DNA of 64,000 nt from assembly GCA_031253995.1 (NCBI GenBank), contig JAIRVG010000093.1, positions 108,161 through 172,160 of the forward strand, in the 5' to 3' direction. The notes beneath the pieces are model-generated. The model made no database searches and was not told where the DNA came from. It was given only the letters and a program-made list of their open reading frames with translations. How positions within the stretch are numbered: the stretch's first letter is position 1; each line of letters opens with the position of its first letter. A program made the translations under genes and the position numbers. Shown in pieces: positions 39,955 through 46,776 of this stretch. Source of the DNA: Paucimonas sp. Its GTDB lineage: Bacteria; Pseudomonadota; Gammaproteobacteria; Pseudomonadales; Pseudomonadaceae.

Positions 39955-40111
39955 TGTGGTGTTTCACAAATAGCGACCATAACTCGCGGCGCTTTTTGCG
40001 CTCATGCTGCGTTGTCGCTCCTCGCCGTAGCTGGGCTACGACTCGTCGCGCCGCCTTGCCTGAGCGCAAAAATCACTCGCGACTTATTGGTCGTATTTGC
40101 AAAACACCACA
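39955..40111. mobile_element. 157-bp hairpin MITE
   Basis: The whole element is one long imperfect inverted repeat: terminal TGTGGTGTTT (39955-39964) against AAACACCACA (40102-40111), inner blocks such as TTTTTGCGCTCA / TGAGCGCAAAAA, and a perfect tip CGTAGC-TGG-GCTACG. A short TAG flanks both ends and may be a target duplication. It has no coding capacity of its own. Similar hairpin repeats occur dispersed in Pseudomonas genomes (from memory). Its right end supplies the last codons and stop of the Cys-rich CWC gene. Confidence 0.75.
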
Positions 40112-40333
40112 ATAGCGTTTCGGCGCGGTGTCGGCAGCTTTCAGTTGCGCATCGACCCGTGCACAGGACGGGCACAGGCAGGCGGCATTGCGCAGTTCAT
40201 CGGGCAGTGCCTGGAGCACCGCCGGATCGATGGTCACGCTGTAGCACCAGCAGGCGCGATCCGCGGTGCGCGGGTCGGCCAGGGTGCACTGGTTGCTGGC
40301 GCCACAGGCGGGGCAGCGGCTGGTGTCAGGCAT
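40073..40333 (-). CDS. cysteine-rich CWC-family protein, C-terminus replaced by MITE
   Basis: An 86-residue small protein of the Cys_rich_CWC type, with CPACGASNQC (about residues 7-16), CWCYS (about 28-32) and CLCPSC (about 53-58), a likely zinc-binding fold of unknown role. Its start overlaps the end of the diguanylate cyclase gene by 8 bp, so it is translationally coupled to it. The last 13 or so codons (CGVLQIRPISRE) and the stop come from the right end of the MITE, so the native C-terminus has been lost or altered; the Cys motifs are intact. It may still be functional. Confidence 0.75.
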   Translation of the reverse strand: MPDTSRCPACGASNQCTLADPRTADRACWCYSVTIDPAVLQALPDELRNAACLCPSCARVDAQLKAADTAPKRYCGVLQIRPISRE

Positions 40334-41813
40334 GGGAGTGACTCACGGGCTCGCGACAGACGCGGTTGCGCCCGCCCTGCTTGGCGCGATACAGCGCCTG
40401 GTCGGCGCGGGCGATCAGGGGCTGCAGGGTATCGCCGGGGCCGAACGCGCTCAAGCCGATGCTGGTGGTCAGGGAGATGCTCTTGCCCTCGAAGCTGAAC
40501 TGGCGCTCCTCGGTGCGCTGGCGGATCTTCTCGGCGATGCTCAGGCCACGGGCGGCGTCGGTGTCCTTGAGCAGCACGATGAATTCCTCGCCGCCCCAGC
40601 GGCAGACGATATCCGCCTGGCGCAGGCTGCTTTCCAGCAGGCGGGCGAACTGGCGCAGCACCTCGTCGCCGGCGAGGTGGCCATGGGTGTCGTTGAGTTC
40701 CTTGAAGTGATCGAGGTCGATCAGCAGCGCGGTCAGCGGTTCCGGGGCGCGCTCGGCTTCGAGCAGGGCCTGGGCGGCCAGCAGGTCGAAGGCGCGGCGG
40801 TTGTGCAGGCGGGTCAGGCTGTCGAGGGTCGCCAGTTCCTGGATGCCGTCCTGGTGGCGGCGGATCATGCCGCTGATCATCGCCAGCACCACCGCCGAGA
40901 TGATCGCGCAGATCAGCAGGTTCAGGTACAGCGACTGGCGCAGTTCATCGAGGCTGTCGCCGGCGGGCTTCTCGACGAACAGGTAGAGGTCCAGTTCGGG
41001 AATGAAGCGCACGTTGAGGAAGTGGCTCTCGCCGTCGCGCTGGTATTCGCGGCTGCCGGTGCTCGGGGTCGGCATGCGCGCGAGCAGCCCGGCCAGCGCC
41101 GGTACGTCCTGCAGCCGGGTGCCGGCGCGGGCACCGTCGGGGCCACCGGAGGCGCCGGTGAGGACGATGCGCCCGCGCGGATCGACGAAATACACCGAGC
41201 GCTGGTAGCGCAGCTGGTAGGTGTCGATCAGCTTGACCACCGCATCCACGGTCAGGCCGACGCCGGCGGCGCCGATGAAGTGCTCGGTGTAGTCGTACAC
41301 CTTGTAGTTGATGAACACGGTGAGGCGGTCCTGGTTGGCCATGTCCAGGTCGACGTTTATCTCGTAGGGCTCCTGCATCTTGCGCACCCGGGCGTACCAG
41401 CGGTCGCGCTCGCTGGTCAGGTCGATGTGCTTGAGGATGCCCTTGGCCTGGTAGTAGATGCCGCTGTTCTCGGAGACGAAGAACGCGGTGTAGGCCCCTT
41501 GCTGGCGGGCCACTTCGCTGAGGTAGCGGGTGATCTGCTGCGGGTCCTGCTCGCCGGCGAGCACCCAGTCGCGCAGGAAGGTGTTCTGCGCCAGCATCGC
41601 CGAGACGGTGATGGGCCGGATCAGGTCCTTCTGGATCTCCGAATAGACGGTGTCGGAGGTCAGCGGCAGCTCGGTGTTGACGATGTTGTCGCGGATCGAG
41701 CCGAGGGAGGCGTAGTAGCTGATCAGCGTGGTCGAAAGGAAGCCGCAGCCGAGTAATACCAGCAATGTCAGCAGCAAGGAGCGTTGCGAAAACAGGGCGG
41801 AACGAAGGGGCAT
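40326..41813 (-). CDS. diguanylate cyclase with dCache sensor
   Basis: A 495-residue membrane protein that makes c-di-GMP. TM1 is LLLTLLVLLGCGFLSTTLIS (about residues 13-32). The periplasmic dCache domain follows (FLRDWVLAGEQDPQQI, FFVSENSGIYYQAKG, RWYARVRKMQEPYEINVD, FIGAAGVGLTVDAVV). TM2 is about 305-325. The GGDEF domain (about 335-490) has the active motif RWGGEEF and, five residues before it, an intact inhibitory I-site RQAD. It should be active and feedback-controlled. The ligand is unknown. The CWC gene starts within its last codons. No EAL domain. Confidence 0.9.
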   Translation of the reverse strand: MPLRSALFSQRSLLLTLLVLLGCGFLSTTLISYYASLGSIRDNIVNTELPLTSDTVYSEIQKDLIRPITVSAMLAQNTFLRDWVLAGEQDPQQITRYLSEVARQQGAYTAFFVSENSGIYYQAKGILKHIDLTSERDRWYARVRKMQEPYEINVDLDMANQDRLTVFINYKVYDYTEHFIGAAGVGLTVDAVVKLIDTYQLRYQRSVYFVDPRGRIVLTGASGGPDGARAGTRLQDVPALAGLLARMPTPSTGSREYQRDGESHFLNVRFIPELDLYLFVEKPAGDSLDELRQSLYLNLLICAIISAVVLAMISGMIRRHQDGIQELATLDSLTRLHNRRAFDLLAAQALLEAERAPEPLTALLIDLDHFKELNDTHGHLAGDEVLRQFARLLESSLRQADIVCRWGGEEFIVLLKDTDAARGLSIAEKIRQRTEERQFSFEGKSISLTTSIGLSAFGPGDTLQPLIARADQALYRAKQGGRNRVCREPVSHSHA

Positions 41814-42026
41814 GGCAATCCCGGAGGCGGCGGACCAATGGCCTCCATTCTAGAGGGGCCGGGGAAAAATAACTGGACGATTTTTACGGATAAGCGACCT
41901 ATTACAAATTGTTGCTGAGTCGCACTGCACGTCCTTTTCATTGTCAGATTCTGTGTCGATCAACGCTTGCCGATCGACGCCGTCCAGCGCCGCTGTAACG
42001 GCAGTTCCGCGGTCCAGGAGGCCGCC

Positions 42027-42431
42027 ATGTATCGCCGACTCGCTCTGCTCGCCGTATTGGGTTCGCTGATTGCCGCTTGTGTGCCTTATGGCGGCTCCAG
42101 CTACTACCGAACCGATGTCTATTCCGTCGATCGTTATTCCTATCCTGGTTACTACGACCGGCCCTACAACCGTGGCTATTACGTGGTGCCGCAGCCACGG
42201 CGCTATTACGCACCGGCGCCGCGTTACTATCAGCCGGCACCGTCCTATCACCGGTCCTATCCGGTTCCGGGGCCGCGTTACTACGATGGCCGTGGCCGGC
42301 ATGACGGGCCGGGACGTCCCGGTAACCGGGGTTGGGACCGGGACCGTGATCGGGGTGACCGCGATGACTGGCGCGGGCATCAGCGCCAGTGGGGTGACCG
42401 GAATGGAGGGGACCGGGGGCGTAATCACTGA
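42027..42431 (+). CDS. Tyr/Pro/Arg-rich lipoprotein
   Basis: A 134-residue protein with a lipoprotein signal (LALLAVLGSLIAAC, Cys about 18). The ATG at 42027 was chosen for the AGGAG 7 bases upstream. The mature part is of low complexity: first a Tyr-rich stretch (SSYYRTDVYSVDRYSYPGYY, then RRYYAPAPRYYQPAP), then a Gly-, Arg- and Asp-rich tail (GWDRDRDRGDRDDWRGHQ). This resembles small envelope proteins of Pseudomonas with unknown role. It lies divergent from the diguanylate cyclase and convergent with the enoyl-CoA hydratase-type gene. The composition suggests a flexible or disordered protein at the outer membrane. Confidence 0.7.
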   Translation: MYRRLALLAVLGSLIAACVPYGGSSYYRTDVYSVDRYSYPGYYDRPYNRGYYVVPQPRRYYAPAPRYYQPAPSYHRSYPVPGPRYYDGRGRHDGPGRPGNRGWDRDRDRGDRDDWRGHQRQWGDRNGGDRGRNH

Positions 42432-42466
42432 GAAAACATATTTGGGGTCCTTGCGCGCGGTCCGGG

Positions 42467-43573
42467 TCATGCCAGATCCGCCAACGGATGCCGCCCCTCC
42501 CAAACCTTGCTGAAATGCGCCGCTACCACCGCCGCCGGCACCTGGGCCACATCCGGCCAGTGCCAGCGGGGGTTGTTGTCCTTGTCCAGCAGCCGCGCAC
42601 GCACGCCTTCGCTGAATTCCGGATGGCGGCAGCAGTTCAGGCTCATCGCATATTCCATCTGCAACACCTGGCCCAGGGACAGGTGGCGCGCCCGCTCCAA
42701 CTGCTGCCAGACCAGATGAGCCGTCAGCGGGCAGCCCTTGAGCAGGGTTCGCGCGGCACTGACCAGCACCGTGTCGTCGTGCTGCGCCAGTTGTCCGATG
42801 GCCCGCCACGCACAGGCGGGGTCGCTGACATCGAGGACCCGGTCGATCGTCTCCCGCCGCGGCAGCCACTGCGCCGCCGGCAGTTCGCCGCGAGCATCCT
42901 GTTCCAGCGCCTTGAGCAGGCTGCCCAGCTGCATGGCGGTCTGTTCCTGCCAGTTCAGCTGCAGCAGGCGGTCGATCAGTTCGTCCTGCTGGTCCTCCTT
43001 CATGAAACGGTCCGCCAGGCCCAGGTCGAGGGCGTCGCGGGCATTGATCGGCGCGCCCGTCAGGCCGAGGAACAGCCCAAGGCGCCCGGGCAGGCGCGAG
43101 AGGAACCAGCTGCCGCCGACATCCGGGTACAGGCCGATGCTGATCTCCGGCATCGCCAGCCGGCTCGACGGCGTGACGATCCGCACGCCGGCACCCTGCA
43201 GCAGGCCCATGCCGCCGCCGAGCACATGGCCATGGCCCCAGCACAGCAACGGCTTCGAATAATGGTGCAACAAATGATCGAGACGGTATTCGGCGGCGAA
43301 GAAGGTCGCCGCCAGCGGCGGCACCTCGCCAGGGTGGGCGCGACAGGCCTCCACCAGCGCGCGCACCTCGCCCCCGGCACAGAAGGCCTTGGCGCCGCTG
43401 CCGCGCAGCAGCACGCAGACGATCGCCGGATCCAGCGCCCAGGCCCGCAGGTGCGTGCTCAACTGCTCGATCATCGGCAACGACAGGGCATTGAGGCTGG
43501 CTGGCGCATCCAGGGTGGCGATGGCCAGCCGCGCGCCATCGACACCGGTAAGTACTTCGAACTGCACGGACAT
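42467..43573 (-). CDS. 3-hydroxyisobutyryl-CoA hydrolase-type enoyl-CoA hydratase family protein
   Basis: A 368-residue crotonase-fold enzyme of the ECH_2 type, longer than plain enoyl-CoA hydratases (about 260) and with the extra C-terminal region typical of 3-hydroxyisobutyryl-CoA hydrolases. Landmarks are NALSLPMIEQL (about residues 28-38), the oxyanion hole AFCAGGEVRAL (about 63-73), GHVLGGGMGLLQGAGVRIVT (about 115-135) and the catalytic-region PEISIGLYPDVGGSWFLSRL (about 142-161). It probably acts in valine catabolism or a similar acyl-CoA route, but no other valine genes are near. The ung gene starts divergently at 43703. Confidence 0.85.
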   Translation of the reverse strand: MSVQFEVLTGVDGARLAIATLDAPASLNALSLPMIEQLSTHLRAWALDPAIVCVLLRGSGAKAFCAGGEVRALVEACRAHPGEVPPLAATFFAAEYRLDHLLHHYSKPLLCWGHGHVLGGGMGLLQGAGVRIVTPSSRLAMPEISIGLYPDVGGSWFLSRLPGRLGLFLGLTGAPINARDALDLGLADRFMKEDQQDELIDRLLQLNWQEQTAMQLGSLLKALEQDARGELPAAQWLPRRETIDRVLDVSDPACAWRAIGQLAQHDDTVLVSAARTLLKGCPLTAHLVWQQLERARHLSLGQVLQMEYAMSLNCCRHPEFSEGVRARLLDKDNNPRWHWPDVAQVPAAVVAAHFSKVWEGRHPLADLA

Positions 43574-43702
43574 GGACGACCTCGCTCATCAAGACCCGAC
43601 AAGTATGGTCGCTGGGCAGGATCGTGCAGGTTGCCGGTCGGATCGATTGACAAGCGTGGACAGCTTTCCTAGTGTCCGCCCCATTGTTCACCGGATGCCC
43701 CC

Positions 43703-44395
43703 ATGACCGACGACGACCGTATCAAGCTCGAACCCAGCTGGAAGGAAGCGCTGCGCGCCGAATTCGACCAGGCCTACATGCACGAACTGCGCGAGTTCCT
43801 GCGCCAGGAAAAGGCTGCCGGCAAGGAGATCTACCCGCCGGGACCGCTGATCTTCAACGCCCTGAATTCCACGCCGCTGGACCAGGTCAAGGTGGTGATC
43901 CTCGGCCAGGATCCGTACCACGGCCCGGGCCAGGCCCATGGCCTGTGCTTCTCGGTGCAGCCGGGGGTACCCACGCCGCCCTCGCTGGTGAATATCTACA
44001 AGGAGCTGCACCGCGACCTCAATATCGAGATCCCGCGCCACGGCTGCCTGCAGCCCTGGGCCGACCAGGGCGTGCTGCTGCTCAACACCACCATGACCGT
44101 CGAACGTGCCAACGCCGCGTCCCATGCCAACAAGGGCTGGCAGCACTTCACCGACCGGATCATCCAGGTGGTCAGCGAACACCAGCCCAACACGGTATTC
44201 CTGCTCTGGGGTTCCCATGCGCAAAGCAAGCGCAAGCTGATCGACGCCAGCAAGCACCTGGTGCTGACCTCGGTGCACCCCTCGCCCTTGTCGGCCTACC
44301 GCGGCTTCCTCGGTTGCGGGCATTTCAGCCGCACCAACAAGTTCCTCGAACAGCACGGCCTGGCCCCGATCGACTGGCAGCTTGCGCCGCTGTAA
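43703..44395 (+). CDS. ung: uracil-DNA glycosylase
   Basis: A 230-residue family-1 uracil-DNA glycosylase that removes uracil from DNA. The water-activating motif is VVILGQDPYHGPGQAHGLCFSV (Asp70 in GQDPYHG), and the second is HPSPLSAYRGFLGCGHFS (His about 193), with QGVLLLNTTMTVE between. Complete and the usual length. The first ATG with the canonical N-terminus (MTDDDRIKLEPSWKEAL) is at 43703. No terminator is obvious; the regulatory element of the next gene begins 10 bp after its stop. Confidence 0.95.
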   Translation: MTDDDRIKLEPSWKEALRAEFDQAYMHELREFLRQEKAAGKEIYPPGPLIFNALNSTPLDQVKVVILGQDPYHGPGQAHGLCFSVQPGVPTPPSLVNIYKELHRDLNIEIPRHGCLQPWADQGVLLLNTTMTVERANAASHANKGWQHFTDRIIQVVSEHQPNTVFLLWGSHAQSKRKLIDASKHLVLTSVHPSPLSAYRGFLGCGHFSRTNKFLEQHGLAPIDWQLAPL

Positions 44396-44405
44396 AACCG
44401 CGGGT

Positions 44406-44423
44406 ACCTGATATTTTTGTCAG
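44406..44423 (+). promoter_or_regulatory. shared palindromic element, copy 1
   Basis: ACCTGATATTTTTGTCAG, an imperfect palindrome (CTGA-N8-TCAG), about 100 bp before the start of the first multi-domain protein gene. The identical 18 bases recur at 46458-46475 before the second paralogue. It is probably an operator or activator site. Confidence 0.6.
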
Positions 44424-44454
44424 TTTCGCGATTCCCCGCGTGAGTTTTAAATAG

Positions 44455-44515
44455 CCCGAGTGCCTACATCCTGCGACCGCGAGGCTCACTCCCTGGTCGC
44501 AGTGCTACTCGGGAG
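44455..44515 (+). promoter_or_regulatory. leader hairpin overlapping the ribosome-binding site
   Basis: Outer stem CCCGAGT (44455-44461) / ACTCGGG (44507-44513) and inner stem CTGCGACC (44471-44478) / GGTCGCAG (44495-44502). The 3' arm contains the first bases of the Shine-Dalgarno GGGAG (44511-44515) for the ATG at 44525, so the structure may control translation or stabilise the message. Confidence 0.5.
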
Positions 44516-44524
44516 AAACCGCTT

Positions 44525-46441
44525 ATGTCTGGCAAGACATGCTGCTCAAGCTGTGCCGCGGCCGCTTCGTTCGAAGCGCCCAGCATCCCCGACGCCCTGC
44601 CGCCATTGCCTCACGAAGAGGCCTGGCTGGTGCCGGTGGAGTTCCAGGGCCAGCCGTTGCGAGTGGAGGTAGCCGAGCCTTGGCCGGGCTACGAAGAAGA
44701 CAACGCCAGTACCTTCTTCATCGATGTCCAGCTGATTCGCGGAGAAGAGGAACTGGTGGGCGTCATCCGTCTCCAGCCGCCTTTCGATGCGGCGGCGGAT
44801 TTTCCGCTGCTCTACCGGGTGCCCGTGGACCTGTTCAACCTGCCCGGCTTCGCTGACCTGCACTACCGGATAGTCGATGACACCGGCAACTCCGTGAGCT
44901 CCGAGTCGATCCAGTTCGAGATCGACCATCGCGCGCCCAATGGCAACAACCCCGGTGCACCGCTGATCTTCCCGGCCGAAGTGGTGCGCGATGGCGTGAC
45001 CGCGGCCTGGCTGGCCGCCAATGGCGACCAGTTGACCGTGGAAGTGCCGCGCTGGCCCGACATCACCGAGGCCGACACCGTCTACTTCTATTGGGGCACG
45101 CCTTTCGACAGCGAGCCGGTGGCCTCCCTGACGATCACCCAGGATCACCTGGATTCGGGCACGCCCATCGAATTCGCTTATTCCGGCGACATCCTGCGGC
45201 AGAAGGGCAATGGCGAGCTGAATGGCTACTACGTGCTGGCCGACCGCGCCGGCAACCGCAACCCGCGGGCGCCGGTGGTGCCTATCGACGTCATTGACCT
45301 GCCCGCCATTCCCGATGATTTCCCCGCCCCGGTGGTGCCGCTGGCAACCCAGGACCGGCTGATCGACCTGGAGGATGCCCGCACCGGCGTCTTCGTCGAG
45401 ATCGGCCCCATCGCCGACACCCAGGCCGGCGACACCCTGCAAGCCTGGTGGAATGGTCGGCCGCTGCCGCTGGTGACCCTCGGCGCGACGCCGACCTGGC
45501 CGCAACGTATCGCGGTCAGCTGGGACATCCTCTCCGCCGATGGCTTCGCCGCACCGGTGCCCTGCGAGGTGCAGTACCGCTGGCGCCGCGGGGCGACGCA
45601 GGAGGTCGACTCCCCCGTCACCACCTTCACCGTCGACCTCACCGTCGCCGGCCCCGATCCGGTCGGTCCGGACCCGATCAACCCGACCCTGGACCTGCTG
45701 GTGGTCAAGGGCCTGACCGGCGACAACATCCTGGTGGGGGCGGATCACGGCGTCGATGCACGGGTCGAGGTGGCGCTCTACGCCAACCCCAAGGTCAACG
45801 ATCTGCTGGAACTGTACTGGGGCGAACACCCACAGGTTGCCGCGACCTATCGCGTGCAGTCCGGGGACCGGCCCGACCAGACCGTGTCGTTCACCGTGCC
45901 TTGGTCGATCATCGATGCCGTAGGCAACAGTGCGGCGCTGCCGGTCTGGTACTGGGTCTCCAATGGCGTCAACGGCCAGCGCTCGCCAGACACCCTGGTG
46001 CGGGTGTCGGTACGCCCGGTGGAAGGCCTGGAGCCGGTGTCCTTCCCCGATGCCTCGATCTTCGGCTGGATCGCCTGCGAGAACGAGCCGTGGAACGGCA
46101 TCCGCGTGAAGATTCCCGGCAATCCCGAGGTGCTGGAAGAGGACGATGTCATCGAGATGAGCTGGCAACTGTCCCTCGGCACCATTGGCCAGGACCCGAT
46201 CACCGAAGTGGTCTGGTTCCCGCCCAGGATGCTCAGCGCCGACGAGGCGCGGGACGGCTTCGAAGTGTTGATGGAGCGCTTCGACGACCTGGTGTTGCCG
46301 ATTCAACTGCAAGACGGTTCGGCCGTCGTTGCCTATCGCCTCGCCAAGGCAGACGGAACACCCGGTTTTGCCCCCAACAAAGTGCTGAAGATTTCGCTGG
46401 TCAGGCCGGGTAATGACAAGCCGTGCGACGGGACCGATTGA
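44525..46441 (+). CDS. large multi-domain beta-rich protein, paralogue A
   Basis: A 638-residue protein of unknown function. The N-terminus is cysteine-rich (MSGKTCCSSCAAAAS) with no signal peptide and no membrane helix anywhere. The body looks like about five repeated beta-sandwich (Ig-like) modules of 100-125 residues at roughly 35-135, 140-262, 268-385, 390-508 and 510-635. Each has a DTVYFYWG / DTLQAWWNG / DLLELYWG-type strand and a YRIVDDTGN / YYVLADRAGN-type strand. A linker GPDPVGPDPINP separates modules 3 and 4. The next large gene has the same architecture and linker, so they are paralogues. It may be surface-exposed or exported by a non-Sec route; this is inference. Confidence 0.75.
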   Translation: MSGKTCCSSCAAAASFEAPSIPDALPPLPHEEAWLVPVEFQGQPLRVEVAEPWPGYEEDNASTFFIDVQLIRGEEELVGVIRLQPPFDAAADFPLLYRVPVDLFNLPGFADLHYRIVDDTGNSVSSESIQFEIDHRAPNGNNPGAPLIFPAEVVRDGVTAAWLAANGDQLTVEVPRWPDITEADTVYFYWGTPFDSEPVASLTITQDHLDSGTPIEFAYSGDILRQKGNGELNGYYVLADRAGNRNPRAPVVPIDVIDLPAIPDDFPAPVVPLATQDRLIDLEDARTGVFVEIGPIADTQAGDTLQAWWNGRPLPLVTLGATPTWPQRIAVSWDILSADGFAAPVPCEVQYRWRRGATQEVDSPVTTFTVDLTVAGPDPVGPDPINPTLDLLVVKGLTGDNILVGADHGVDARVEVALYANPKVNDLLELYWGEHPQVAATYRVQSGDRPDQTVSFTVPWSIIDAVGNSAALPVWYWVSNGVNGQRSPDTLVRVSVRPVEGLEPVSFPDASIFGWIACENEPWNGIRVKIPGNPEVLEEDDVIEMSWQLSLGTIGQDPITEVVWFPPRMLSADEARDGFEVLMERFDDLVLPIQLQDGSAVVAYRLAKADGTPGFAPNKVLKISLVRPGNDKPCDGTD

Positions 46442-46456
46442 TCAGGGAAACAACGG

Positions 46457-46478
46457 CACCTGATATTTTTGTCAGGTG
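46457..46478 (+). promoter_or_regulatory. shared palindromic element, copy 2
   Basis: Perfect 7-bp arms CACCTGA (46457-46463) and TCAGGTG (46472-46478) around TATTTTTG. It contains the same 18 bases as copy 1 at 44406. It stands 97 bp before the small ORF at 46575 and about 300 bp before paralogue B. Confidence 0.6.
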
Positions 46479-46574
46479 CGCGTTTCTCGAAATTGGAATT
46501 TACTGGGTACAGGGATTCAAGCAAGAGCAGTTCGGGTAAGTAACTTCGCGAAAGTTCTGCAAGGAGCAGTGCCG

Positions 46575-46685
46575 ATGAACGTTATTGATCAAGCACTCCC
46601 GAAACGGATCGAGGAAAGTTTCCGTTGTTCGAGCCGCGCTTTATCGAAGGTCGCTTCGACAGGTTTCTGGCGTATCAAGTCGTAA
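46575..46685 (+). CDS. candidate small ORF upstream of paralogue B
   Basis: Open frame of 36 codons with a very good ribosome-binding site (AAGGAG, 8 bases before the ATG), the same signal and spacing as used by paralogue B. Product MNVIDQALPKRIEESFR..., basic, no known family. Its distance from the palindromic element (97 bp) equals that of paralogue A (about 100 bp), so it could be a leader peptide or the relic start of a third family member. The stop is followed by 91 bp before paralogue B. Confidence 0.45.
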   Translation: MNVIDQALPKRIEESFRCSSRALSKVASTGFWRIKS

Positions 46686-46776
46686 ACAGAAAAAACACCG
46701 GGATACGGCTTTTCCCGAGGCGGCCTTGTTTTCCGGAACGGGCCATATATCAATGTTCAAGCAAGGAGTCTCGATC

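Noticed and set aside
46585..46776. Start of paralogue B at the first ATG of the open frame (46585)
   Set aside because: No ribosome-binding site, overlaps the small ORF, whereas GTG at 46777 has an ideal AAGGAG.
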